64,000 nt of DNA from an uncultured Pirellulaceae bacterium (GTDB lineage Bacteria; Planctomycetota; Planctomycetia; Pirellulales; Pirellulaceae): positions 38,427 to 102,426 of the forward strand of contig CALJOA010000034.1 in NCBI GenBank assembly GCA_937981585.1, written 5' to 3'. A program made the translations under genes and the position numbers. Below are positions 29,938 through 39,700 of this stretch, piece after piece. Position 1 is the stretch's first letter. Every line of letters starts with the position of its first letter. Below the pieces are notes generated by a model that was not told where the DNA came from, did not search any database, and saw only the letters and a list, made by a program, of their open reading frames with translations.

Positions 29938-30750
29938 TTACTGAAGAAGCTTGTCGAGCATGTCTTCTGTAGACTGCATGTCAGCAGGGGCTGAAAGAAG
30001 CTCATCAGCAACTGACGACGTGTTCTCCATGTCTTGCATTCGATCGGTTTCGATTCGAAGTGCAGCTTCTACATCAACACCAAGATCTTCGATTTCCTTG
30101 GCCATGGCTTCAAGTCCTTCGCCAATCGACTTGTTGTCGCCAGCAATCGAAGTTGAATCCCGGACGGCATCGACAGCAATTTTCTTGGCGTCGATCTCGG
30201 AAATCTTCTGCTTAAGGTCTTTCATCAAGCTGCTGGAGGTTGTTTCTTGTTGCTTGAGGAATGCAACTGATTGCTCAAGCGCTTTGTAGCTTGTTTCCAA
30301 ACTGGCGAGCTTGGTTTGCTCAGTCTTGAACATGCGAGCTACGTCTTCAGCCGTCTGCTGAATGTCATCGGCGGTATACGTCTTGCCGCCCTTTTCAATC
30401 GTTCCTTCTGATGACTCTTTGACCTTGGCCACAAGAGCTTTGACTTGCTCAACTTTTCCACGCATTGATTCCAATGCATCAGCAGAGTTTCCTTTTTTCT
30501 TTCTCAGAAGATCCAAACGTGCTTCGGTGCGGTACCGTTGCTCACGCAGAGTCGCAAGTTTGTCTTGAAGCTCAGTTTGCTTCATTTCGATCTTCTTGCG
30601 TTTGACGTTTAGTTCTCCCAGTGCGGCATCAAGTTTCTTGATGATCGCGTCCTTGGCCACACCAGCACGGGCTCCCGCACCGTCGCAACCGACGTAACTC
30701 ACTACCGCCACGCCGACGATAAGTAGGCCAAGTAACAAATATTTAGACAT
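29938..30750 (-). CDS. Hypothetical lipoprotein-like coiled-coil protein
   Basis: MSKYLLLGLLIVGVAVVSYVGCDGAG (lipobox-like VGC), then long coiled coil. Confidence 0.75.
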   Translation of the reverse strand: MSKYLLLGLLIVGVAVVSYVGCDGAGARAGVAKDAIIKKLDAALGELNVKRKKIEMKQTELQDKLATLREQRYRTEARLDLLRKKKGNSADALESMRGKVEQVKALVAKVKESSEGTIEKGGKTYTADDIQQTAEDVARMFKTEQTKLASLETSYKALEQSVAFLKQQETTSSSLMKDLKQKISEIDAKKIAVDAVRDSTSIAGDNKSIGEGLEAMAKEIEDLGVDVEAALRIETDRMQDMENTSSVADELLSAPADMQSTEDMLDKLLQ

Positions 30751-31196
30751 TTCAGACTCCAAAGTTATTTAGTGGTCACAGGTGTTCGATATACCTGTGA
30801 GATCAGTGATTCGCTAGAAATTCAGAATTCTTGGTAAATCAGATTGAGCAACTTCCAGCCAGTTTCAGGCCTTCGTTGAAAGATCTACCGAGACAAAACC
30901 CAGCCGGCATAGCAGGCGAAATGCGCCATTGCCAAAATGGAATTCTAAGCAACTGGTTGGGAAAGTTCGATGAAAATCGCGATTCAGTCCCGATCTTATG
31001 ATTAGAACGTCCATTTGCCGGAATTTCAAATAGCTAAATCCGAAACTTTTTTACAAGACAGTTGGATCAGTTTCCCCAGACGCTCTATTTCAGTTCGCCA
31101 GCAGGCGTTCTTGTTCAAAGCGGATGAGCTCGCTTGAGCGAGCTTTAGATTTGGGAAGGTGGCCTGGGCGTGCATGGCCGGGCTGGCTTGGCGGTT

Positions 31197-32747
31197 CTAC
31201 CGAAACATCGGGAACCGGTCGCCCAGCTTCTTTTTGAGTTCGCCAAAGAGGAGTGACTTTTCGTCCTGATTGAGAATCAGGTTCGACTTTGCCACAATCA
31301 ACACGAGCAAGAGGACTCCAATTGCAGCAACCGGTTTGCTCAGGAGCAACAGAAGCGGAATTGCGGTCGAAGCCCAGATTCCGAAATCGGGCCGACATCC
31401 GAATCGAGCGTTCGCAGTAAATATGATCAGCACAATTGCGCCATTACCGATCGCTGTTGCGTAGACAGCTCCGAGGAGACCGTAGTGCGGAATCAAAACC
31501 ATATTGAAAATCACGTTTAGGATCAGGCCAACGCCAAGCGCCAGTGAAGCCCACTTTCCCTTTTCAGCAACCCACAAGTAATCCTGCCCAATTGCCATCA
31601 GGCTAAACCAGATGCAGTACACAAGCGTGATTGGCAAAACTGCCAGCCCGTCGGAGTATCTTCCTTGCAGAATCATTTCGAACAGGATTGGCGAGAGCAG
31701 TAGAATCACAACGCCACAACCGGTAAACAGAACCGAAGTCAGTTTCACGGCTAGGTTAAGCTGATTTTTGGCTCGAGGTTTGTCGTTGTCTTCCCATGCT
31801 TTGCTCATGTACGGAAGCAGCGCGCCGGAGACAACAACTGCGATGCTTGCCAAAAGCAGCGGTACAACTCGACCGCTGTGGTATTGACCGACGGATCCTT
31901 GTGCCAAATCGGCTGTCGTGTTGGACCAGTGGATCAACATGTAGCGGTCAGAGACTTCGATCAGGTTGTTCAGCAGATTGGAAACCCAAAGCCAAACCGC
32001 GAACGGAGCAATTCGTTTCCACATCGTAGACTGTGTAAGTTGTGAGCCCGTGTTGGTCAGTTCACCGCGATATCTCCAGAGAATCCAGATGGCGGGAATC
32101 GCTCCGATGGCGCAGCTGATCGCGAATCCAGCTGTCGCCGCCGTTGACGAGTCTTCCCAAGTCAACAGGAAGGCCGTGGCTACAACCGCGAACGATATTC
32201 CAGTGATGAATCGCATGATCGTAACGATTCGGACTTGCCGAAGCGATTCCATCAGCGAACCGAGGAAGTTCGACGCCGAGACGATAATCAACGCCATTCC
32301 CAAGCAGATCGTTAGGCCCTGTTGGTTGGGGTCGCGGAAGAGAAAGTACGAAACCTTCTCCGAGAAAACGACGATCGCTCCGGACATCATTGCTGTTGTG
32401 ATCAAGCTGATAATGGCGATCCGGCCAATAAAGCTTTTGAGTTGTCCGCGCTGGCGGTAGTACTCCGTGAACTTTCCGAAACACCCCGGTAGCCCAAGCA
32501 CAGCCAGCGGTGCCAAGAGCATCAAATAACTCCACACCATCGACCACTGACCAAGCTGTTGGTCGGTCATCAAGCGGCAAAAGAGAATTCCTCGGCCAAA
32601 CCCGACCAGACGTTGTCCTATCGTCAACACGATCGCAAAAATCACTCCCGCCGCGATCGTATCCGAAACCATTTCGGATTTGGCGCGTTTCGATTCAGGG
32701 CTACAAAACAGCTCTGCGGTTCGATTTTTTACGTTGGCGGACGACAT
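31197..32747 (-). CDS. Oligosaccharide flippase / polysaccharide biosynthesis protein (MATE/MOP superfamily)
   Basis: About 12-14 TM segments; SDTIAAGVIFAIVLTIGQRLVGFGRGILFCRLMTDQQLGQWSMVWSYLMLLAPLAVLGLPGCFGKFTEYYRQRG. Confidence 0.88.
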   Translation of the reverse strand: MSSANVKNRTAELFCSPESKRAKSEMVSDTIAAGVIFAIVLTIGQRLVGFGRGILFCRLMTDQQLGQWSMVWSYLMLLAPLAVLGLPGCFGKFTEYYRQRGQLKSFIGRIAIISLITTAMMSGAIVVFSEKVSYFLFRDPNQQGLTICLGMALIIVSASNFLGSLMESLRQVRIVTIMRFITGISFAVVATAFLLTWEDSSTAATAGFAISCAIGAIPAIWILWRYRGELTNTGSQLTQSTMWKRIAPFAVWLWVSNLLNNLIEVSDRYMLIHWSNTTADLAQGSVGQYHSGRVVPLLLASIAVVVSGALLPYMSKAWEDNDKPRAKNQLNLAVKLTSVLFTGCGVVILLLSPILFEMILQGRYSDGLAVLPITLVYCIWFSLMAIGQDYLWVAEKGKWASLALGVGLILNVIFNMVLIPHYGLLGAVYATAIGNGAIVLIIFTANARFGCRPDFGIWASTAIPLLLLLSKPVAAIGVLLLVLIVAKSNLILNQDEKSLLFGELKKKLGDRFPMFR

Positions 32748-33159
32748 ACGTTGAGAGGATTTTAAGTTGGAACTAGCTCAGGCAATAAAACGCGATGAGC
32801 ACGTGAAATCGGTAGGAAATTGAGCTTAAATGTGGGTTATGGCTTCGTTGGCGCTCCCTTTACTCCTTGGATATTCGCACTTCTGGCTAACTTGGGTTGT
32901 TCAGCGTCGGGTACGACGGGTCGTAATGATGTTGACGGTCGGGCATGCAACTCAATGCGGTCCATCAGCAACTTAGCCAATCTGAACCTTTCGAGCTGAT
33001 CAATGTCAAAGTCGCCTGAGATCGTGTTAATTGAAGTTCTTTGGCTGGTTTTTGATCCCGGTTTTTTCAAACTCAAACCGCGTATGCCCTGTTCATTGAC
33101 GACTGCACCGTGATAAACTTACGGTTGAAGAAAATTCTGATTTTGTAATAGGCCGCCGC

Positions 33160-36100
33160 TTGTCTTCCATCGCACCAACGGACCAACCCAACCCGGGTGA
33201 ACCAACAAAAATTGACGTAACAATTGTTGCGCGTGATCTCAAGTTGCCTCCCGAAAAAATCGACGCGACGGTTGAGTTGCTGGATCAAGGCAACACGATT
33301 TCATTCATTACTCGGTTTCGAAAAGATCTCACCGGTGGCCTGGACGAACGACAGATTCAGGCAATCAAGAACCGGGTTGCCCAGCTCCGAGCTCTTGGGG
33401 AAAGAAAAGAATTCGTTCTCAAGTCGATCGACTCTCAGGGCAAACTGACCGATGAGCTCAAAACTGAAATTGGAAAGGCGTCGACCAGTCGCCGCTTAGA
33501 AGATCTGTATCTTCCCTTCAAGCCAAAAAAGCAGAGCCGCGCACTGGTCGCTCGGCAACAAGGGCTCGAGCCGTTGGCCGATGACATTTTCAATGGGATC
33601 TCTCCCGATGTTGATCTCGCGACTCGCGCAACCGATTTTGTGCGAGTTGACAAGGGATTGAAGACCGTCGACGAAGTCTTCAAGGGTGTGCGGGATCTTC
33701 TGGCCGAACGCTTCAGCGACAAAGAGGAACTCAGGGGTACACTGCGAAAGATTCTTTGGGATTTAGGCAAGCTCAAAACTCAGGTCATCGAACCCAAGCC
33801 AAACAGCGGCGATGAGCAAGCGGCCAAAACCGATGAGGCTATTACTGATGCTTCCTCCGAAACCGTAACCGATGCCAAACAAAAGTCGTTGCCTCAGCAA
33901 CCTGCAGGTGAAACGGTTGAAGATAAACAGCCTCAGTCTGAGTCTAAGTCTGAGCCCAAGCAAAGCGCTGTAGCCGAAGTCTCGGCTGAGAAAACTGCTT
34001 CTGCTGAAACTTCACCAGCACAAGCCACTACAGAAGCAGAATCGACGTCGGCAGATCCTACCCCGACCGACGCCACATCAACGGAAACTGCGGCATCAGA
34101 ATCTGCTTCAACAGAAACTTCGGAATCGGAAACTACTTCGGTTGAAAAAGAGCAGCCCACATCAGACGCCGCAGAAGAATCAGCAGGCGGCGAACCAGCC
34201 GCCAACCAGCCTACAGCCGAATCCGCAGCAGCCGGCGGAACTATTGAGAAGCCCAAGAAAAAGAAAAAGAAGAAGAAAAAAAAGAAAGTCGAAGATCCCT
34301 ACAAGGATTACCGCGAGTTCGAACAGGGGCTCAAGGAGCTTCCGCATCACAGGATATTGGCCATCAATCGCGGTGAACGAGCTGGGAAGCTCAAAGCCAA
34401 AATCAGCATCGACAATCAAAAGTTGGAAGAGCCCACGTTTGCGGCCCTTGTTCCTGCTGAACATCCGTTCAAGGAATTCATGCAGAAATGTGCTGGTGAC
34501 GCGCTCAATCGCACCATTGTCCCGAGTCTCGAACGGGAGATTCGCCGCGAGCTAACCGATGCCGCTGAGAAACATGCCGTCGAAGTCTTCGCCAACAACT
34601 TGCGTAATCTGCTGCTCCAACCTCCACTGCGTAATCAAACTGTGTTGGCGATCGACCCTGGTTTTAAACGCGGATGCTCGGTTGCTGTCGTAGATCCGTG
34701 TGGAACAGTGCTTGACTCTGGTCATATCTTCGTGGTCGGGAATCAGAAACGGCGAGATGAGAGTAAGCAAAAACTGATCGACTGGCTCAATCAGCACCGC
34801 GCCAATGTTATCGCGATCGGAAATGGGGCGGCGTGTCGACAAACCGAGCAATTGGTTTCGGACTTGCTTGCTGAGAATCCCGACCAGTCAAAAATCAAAT
34901 ACGTGATGGTCAATGAAGCCGGCGCCAGTATCTACTCGACCAGCGAAATCGGTCGTGAAGAAATGCCCGACGCGGCGCCGTCGATTCGTAGTGCCGTTTC
35001 GATTGGCCGTCGCCTGCAAGATCCGCTTTCCGAGTTGGTGAAAATCAGTCCCGCCAATATCGGTGTCGGAATGTACCAGCACGACGTCAAGGCGAAGCAT
35101 CTCAGTGAGTCGCTTGACGACGTCGTTGCATTTTGCGTCAACCAAGTTGGCGTTAACGTTAACACGGCCAGCCCTTCACTGTTAAAGTATGTCTCTGGAT
35201 TGAACGCATTGACGGCCCGTCGACTGGTCGAACATCGTGAAGCCAACGGGAAGTTCGCCAATCGTGAACAGCTTAAGCAGGTCAGTGGAGTTGGTGATGC
35301 GACCTTCGTGCAGGCGGCTGGATTCCTGCGGATTCATGGCGGCGACACGCCATTGGACTCGACCTCGATTCATCCTGAAAGTTATGGCTTAGCCGACGAA
35401 GTGCTAAAGCGGGCCAACGTTTCAGTTGCCGAACTTTTCATCAGGCCCAAGCCGGTCGAGCCAAGATCAGAAGCAAAAAAAGTTCTGCCGGCTGATGCAA
35501 AACCCGACGCCGAAAAAACTGAAAAAGCCGTTGCAGTAGAAGCTCCTGCAGCCGCCAATACAGCTACAGAAGCAACCAGCTCCGAAGCGAATCCGGCCAC
35601 CGCCGAAGAGCTAAAGGCTTCAGAGGCTATGGACTCTGGGACCGAAAACACAGAAACCGTTGCTGCTCCCGCGCCTGCCGCCGAAGCAACCAAGCCCGAT
35701 TCGCCCGGCGTCAAACCGGAATCCAAAACCGGCGAAGCGGACACGGGAGTCGATCCAAAAACCGAGTCAGCAAAAACCGAGTCGGCAAAAACTGAGTTGG
35801 CAAAACCCGAACCTGTTCCGCCTGCCCCGGCGCCAAAGCCAGCACCGCGGCTCAGTCCCGAGGACTTGGCCAAGCGAAAAGAGATTCTCAAACGAATTTC
35901 CGAGCTCGACATCGCCGAGATCGCTAAAGATCATTCAGCCGGTCGAATGTTGGTCAAAGACGTCTTGATGGCGCTTAAGCGACCTGACTGGGATCCACGT
36001 GGTAACTCGAAAAAACTGATTTTTCGCAGTGGGATCATCAAGTCCGATGACCTCAAACTTGAAATGCAACTTGAAGGTCAAGTCGTCAATGTTGTCGACT

Positions 36101-36633
36101 TTGGCGTGTTCGTTGACATTGGATTGGGCGAAAGCTCGTTGGTCCACGTGAGTCAGCTTTCTAATCACTTCGTTCGTGATCCGCATCAGCTCTACGCTGT
36201 CGGCGATGTGCTAAAAGTTTGGGTATCTGAAATCGACACTGAGCGGCGCCGCGTCAAATTGACCGCTGTGCGTCCTGGTAGCAAAAAGGCCCCGCCGAAG
36301 CGTCGACGTAGATACGAAGGAAGCAAGACCGACGGCAAGCCTGAGGAGCGCAGCGGTGCTCGCTCTGGTCCCGGGAAACCCGCTGGCAAGTTTGGTGGCG
36401 GCCGCAAGTATGAGGGTAGCAATCCGTCGAGATCTCGTAGTTACAGCAAGGGCTCGTCGTACAAAGATCGCCCCAAACACAAATCCAAGCCCAAGCCGGT
36501 CAAGCCAATCACTGAAAGTATGCTTGAAGGAAAAGAACCGATGCGTTCCTTTTCCGATTTGGCTCAGTTTGTCAAAAGTACACCCAAGAAAAAGGGTGAC
36601 AGTGGCGAAGATTCGGAAACTCAAAAAGGCTAG
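33160..36633 (+). CDS. Tex-like S1 RNA-binding protein with two large low-complexity insertions
   Basis: TTG start; Tex N-terminal, YqgF-like (TVLAIDPGFKRGCSVAVVD), HhH (VNVNTASPSLLKYVSGLNALTARRLVEHRE) and S1 (LEGQVVNVVDFGVFVDIGLGESSLVHVSQLS) signatures. Confidence 0.93.
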   Translation: MSSIAPTDQPNPGEPTKIDVTIVARDLKLPPEKIDATVELLDQGNTISFITRFRKDLTGGLDERQIQAIKNRVAQLRALGERKEFVLKSIDSQGKLTDELKTEIGKASTSRRLEDLYLPFKPKKQSRALVARQQGLEPLADDIFNGISPDVDLATRATDFVRVDKGLKTVDEVFKGVRDLLAERFSDKEELRGTLRKILWDLGKLKTQVIEPKPNSGDEQAAKTDEAITDASSETVTDAKQKSLPQQPAGETVEDKQPQSESKSEPKQSAVAEVSAEKTASAETSPAQATTEAESTSADPTPTDATSTETAASESASTETSESETTSVEKEQPTSDAAEESAGGEPAANQPTAESAAAGGTIEKPKKKKKKKKKKKVEDPYKDYREFEQGLKELPHHRILAINRGERAGKLKAKISIDNQKLEEPTFAALVPAEHPFKEFMQKCAGDALNRTIVPSLEREIRRELTDAAEKHAVEVFANNLRNLLLQPPLRNQTVLAIDPGFKRGCSVAVVDPCGTVLDSGHIFVVGNQKRRDESKQKLIDWLNQHRANVIAIGNGAACRQTEQLVSDLLAENPDQSKIKYVMVNEAGASIYSTSEIGREEMPDAAPSIRSAVSIGRRLQDPLSELVKISPANIGVGMYQHDVKAKHLSESLDDVVAFCVNQVGVNVNTASPSLLKYVSGLNALTARRLVEHREANGKFANREQLKQVSGVGDATFVQAAGFLRIHGGDTPLDSTSIHPESYGLADEVLKRANVSVAELFIRPKPVEPRSEAKKVLPADAKPDAEKTEKAVAVEAPAAANTATEATSSEANPATAEELKASEAMDSGTENTETVAAPAPAAEATKPDSPGVKPESKTGEADTGVDPKTESAKTESAKTELAKPEPVPPAPAPKPAPRLSPEDLAKRKEILKRISELDIAEIAKDHSAGRMLVKDVLMALKRPDWDPRGNSKKLIFRSGIIKSDDLKLEMQLEGQVVNVVDFGVFVDIGLGESSLVHVSQLSNHFVRDPHQLYAVGDVLKVWVSEIDTERRRVKLTAVRPGSKKAPPKRRRRYEGSKTDGKPEERSGARSGPGKPAGKFGGGRKYEGSNPSRSRSYSKGSSYKDRPKHKSKPKPVKPITESMLEGKEPMRSFSDLAQFVKSTPKKKGDSGEDSETQKG

Positions 36634-36747
36634 TGCAGTTTGTGTCACATGTGTTACACCTTGGAATGCGAGCTGCAACCTGAGCCGTTTTGGCGCTAGC
36701 TGTGGTGGTGCCATGGCAATTGGTAACCTGACGTGACTGTGATTTTA

Positions 36748-36812
36748 TTAGCCGTTTGGGCGATAGCCCCGGTTGAATCGCCGTCAACCGTGGCTATCGC
36801 CAAAACGGCTAA
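36748..36812. repeat. TTAGCCG...CGGCTAA palindromic intergenic repeat, copy 1
   Basis: ttagccgtttgggcgatagccccggttg...caaccgtggctatcgccaaaacggctaa; imperfect long hairpin, related to 54670-54732. Confidence 0.8.
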
Positions 36813-36930
36813 CGTCAACATTCGATGTCAACAGCTGATGTTTTTAGTGAGTTTTGAAATTTCGATATTGGGCTGAGCGGCAAGGCGCTATACGCCCACC
36901 TCGCCAGGCGGTTCCAAGAGTAAATAAAAG

Positions 36931-37413
36931 ATGGATTTCGAAGATAAACTTGAGCAAGCGATCCAGCGCGGTCAGGACCGCAACGCGGCCAAAGCCAACG
37001 CGAAAAAAAAGACCGAGCTATCCAAGGAAGCGATTCGCAACCGATACAACGAAATTCGTTTGAACCTTTCCGACCATATCGAAGAGGGACTCAAGAAGAT
37101 CGCCAACCATTTTCCCGGATTCGAGTACGAGACGATTTACGGCTCAAAGGGTTGGGGCGGAGCGTTGTCGCGAAATGATCTTGATCGCGGGCCTGATGGC
37201 AGAGCCGGTTCGTTTTTTAGCCGGGTTGAGATGACGGTGCGACCGCAGAACGAGTTTGATGTGATCAACATTGTTGGTAAAGGCACCATCCGGGACAAAG
37301 AACTGTTCGCCTGGAACCATTTCGACAATATCGCTGACAGCAATCAGGACGAGTTCATCCAGATGATCGACAACTGGCTGTTGCAATTTGCGGAACAGTT
37401 CGCAGCGCGGTGA
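36931..37413 (+). CDS. Uncharacterised 160-aa protein
   Basis: ATG start; MDFEDKLEQAIQRGQDRNAAKANAKKKTELSKEAIRNRYNEIRLNLSDHIEEGLKKIANHFPGFEYETIYGSKGWGGALSRND. Confidence 0.75.
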   Translation: MDFEDKLEQAIQRGQDRNAAKANAKKKTELSKEAIRNRYNEIRLNLSDHIEEGLKKIANHFPGFEYETIYGSKGWGGALSRNDLDRGPDGRAGSFFSRVEMTVRPQNEFDVINIVGKGTIRDKELFAWNHFDNIADSNQDEFIQMIDNWLLQFAEQFAAR

Positions 37414-37532
37414 TGGTCATCGTATTGCTTGCTCTTTGACTTTCGCTTTTTCTCTTGGTCAACCGGGCTTATTCAACCCAGTTGTTGCCAATTACAATGC
37501 CGTGAACCTATGGTTGGCAAAGACTTAAAAGT

Positions 37533-38570
37533 ATGAACGAAATTCAAGATCAAGCGCAACACATGGGGCCCCCTGGCTTTGGCAACGACGAAGCAAAATC
37601 GTTGTCACTTGGAGGTTGCGTGCTTCGCGCCGTTACCATTCTGCTTGCCTTGGGAGTGGCCGCCTATTTTGTTGAAGCGTGGATTGCCCAAGAGGTTGAT
37701 CCGAACAAGACCAAGCCGGTGGTTATCAATGACACGGGTAAATCTGCGGAGAAATCTCCTGAGGATCCTGAGGTCAAATTGCCAGAGGGCGCGATCACGG
37801 CCACGATCAATCAACGGATGATCGATGAAGCGAAGCATCCATTTGAACCGTTGATGAGAATCGCGAAACTGAGCATTGAAGAGATTGATGCCAACTACCG
37901 CGACTACACAGCGACACTGGTCAGTCAGGTCCGTGTCGACGACAAGCTGCAGGAAGAGAAGTACATCTTCTGCAAGATTCTCCATGCAGAAGCCGCGCCT
38001 GATTCGGATCTTGAGCAGCCTCAGATCCCGTTTTCGGTTTACACCAAATTCCTCGCACCCAGAGCCAGCGTTGGCCAGGAAGCGATTTGGGTTCAGGGCC
38101 AAAATGATGGAAAAATCATCGCCCATCCAACCGGACTGCTCAATATCAAACGTGTTCCGTTAGACCCCGATGGCCCATTGGCGATGGAAGGCAACCGCTA
38201 TCCGATTTACATGATCGGGTTTCGCAACCTGTTGGTCAAAATGGTCGAGCTTGGTCAGAAAGACATGGAGCACGGCGAATGCATCGTTTCGATTAAGCGA
38301 GAGGTCGAGATCAATGATCGGCTGTGTACGACGCTTGAGGCAGTTCATCCAGCTCCGCGCGAACATTTCGATTTTCATATCGCAAGGATCTATATCGACG
38401 ACGAGCTGAATATCCCGATCGCTTACGAGGGGTTTCTTTGGCCCGAGAAAGAGGGTGGCAAGCCGGTTCTGCTGGAGCGATACGTTTATACCGAACTCAA
38501 ACTCAATGTTGGACTGACGGCTGACGACTTTGATCCGGGCAATGAAGAGTACGACTTTCCGGCGTGGTAG
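37533..38570 (+). CDS. DUF1571-like protein with N-terminal TM
   Basis: RIAKLSIEEIDANYRDYTATLVSQVRVDDKLQEEKYIFCKI...FDFHIARIYIDDELNIPIAYEGFLWP. Confidence 0.85.
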   Translation: MNEIQDQAQHMGPPGFGNDEAKSLSLGGCVLRAVTILLALGVAAYFVEAWIAQEVDPNKTKPVVINDTGKSAEKSPEDPEVKLPEGAITATINQRMIDEAKHPFEPLMRIAKLSIEEIDANYRDYTATLVSQVRVDDKLQEEKYIFCKILHAEAAPDSDLEQPQIPFSVYTKFLAPRASVGQEAIWVQGQNDGKIIAHPTGLLNIKRVPLDPDGPLAMEGNRYPIYMIGFRNLLVKMVELGQKDMEHGECIVSIKREVEINDRLCTTLEAVHPAPREHFDFHIARIYIDDELNIPIAYEGFLWPEKEGGKPVLLERYVYTELKLNVGLTADDFDPGNEEYDFPAW

Positions 38571-38727
38571 CGGCGTTTAGGCCGACAAGAAGATGCTTAA
38601 ACCTCGAAAGCAGTTGAAGAGGTGACCCGAGGTGATCTATTGGGAGCCACGACGCCTGCTGCTGATCCAGCGGGCGACGATCCGTTTGGGATATAACCGC
38701 CGGGACGACAGCGTATGTGATTCAAAT

Positions 38728-38759
38728 AGCCCGCTCTCCAAATGAGAGTAGGCTTTTTT
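38728..38759 (+). terminator. Rho-independent terminator
   Basis: agcc-cg-ctctc-caaat-gagag-ta-ggct followed by tttttt, downstream of the DUF1571 gene. Confidence 0.75.
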
Positions 38760-38772
38760 GCAATCTCGTTTC

Positions 38773-39597
38773 TTAATCTGGCGAAAAGTTCGGTTGATTC
38801 TCCGGTTGTCCTTCGGCTGGGTCCTGAGCAAAAAAGTTGTTTAGAACTTCTTTAGAGCCGGAAGTCAGGAAAGGATCCTCGGAATCGGCTTTGCCTGTCA
38901 GCACCGAGCCGTAAAGAAGAAGCCCACGAAGTCCGATTCCCATTCTGGCGTCTTGAGGTAACTGAGAATTTTCAACGGCATTGCATCCGCTGGCCCACGC
39001 GAACTGATCCAACGCGTCTTTGGCGCTGTCTTCGTATTTTCGATACTGCGGAACTTTGACCAGAAAGCAAACGCTATCCTTGTTCAATTGGCAGTAGACC
39101 TTGCAAGTATCGTCCAGTTCCTTGTCGGCGTCCGATCCGCCATCCTCCACGATCGCCGCATTTATCGCTGCGGATAATACTATCGAGAAATCACTCGCCA
39201 AAGCGGTGGCTTGAGGCGAGTTGCCGCTGGCAATCGCATCGGCGGAGGAAAGCTTTAGATTGGCCTGATCCAATCCGCTCATGTTTCGATTTGCCTGGGC
39301 AGCGTTACCGAAATCAGGCGGATTAAAATACATGGGAGCCAGATAGAGACTAAGCGGAAAAAAAATGTAACCCAAAACCAATCCGGTAATCGCTTGCCAA
39401 CGACCGAACAGCGTTCCGTTGCTTCGTTTGATTTTCACAAGCGCGACATGGCCAAGAATAATGGCCAATAGCGAAGTCAAGATCGTAGGAAGGCAACTGC
39501 ACAGGACTACGGGAGACATTAGGCCCAGTACAAAACTGGTCACCGCTGAAACTGACGTCTGGGTAGTTAGCCGCTGAGAATCTGGATTGAGTGACAT
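38773..39597 (-). CDS. DUF4190-like membrane protein
   Basis: TSVSAVTSFVLGLMSPVVLCSCLPTILTSLLAIILGHVALVKIKRSNGTLFGRWQAITGLVLGYIFF. Confidence 0.75.
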   Translation of the reverse strand: MSLNPDSQRLTTQTSVSAVTSFVLGLMSPVVLCSCLPTILTSLLAIILGHVALVKIKRSNGTLFGRWQAITGLVLGYIFFPLSLYLAPMYFNPPDFGNAAQANRNMSGLDQANLKLSSADAIASGNSPQATALASDFSIVLSAAINAAIVEDGGSDADKELDDTCKVYCQLNKDSVCFLVKVPQYRKYEDSAKDALDQFAWASGCNAVENSQLPQDARMGIGLRGLLLYGSVLTGKADSEDPFLTSGSKEVLNNFFAQDPAEGQPENQPNFSPD

Positions 39598-39700
39598 TTA
39601 TTTATGTTGTTTACGGTTTGATTGATGCGCCAAACAGTCGTCTCACGTTTGTAGCTGGCGGGCGAAGCCGATCAGTTTCGCTGGATGATCGCGGAATCAA

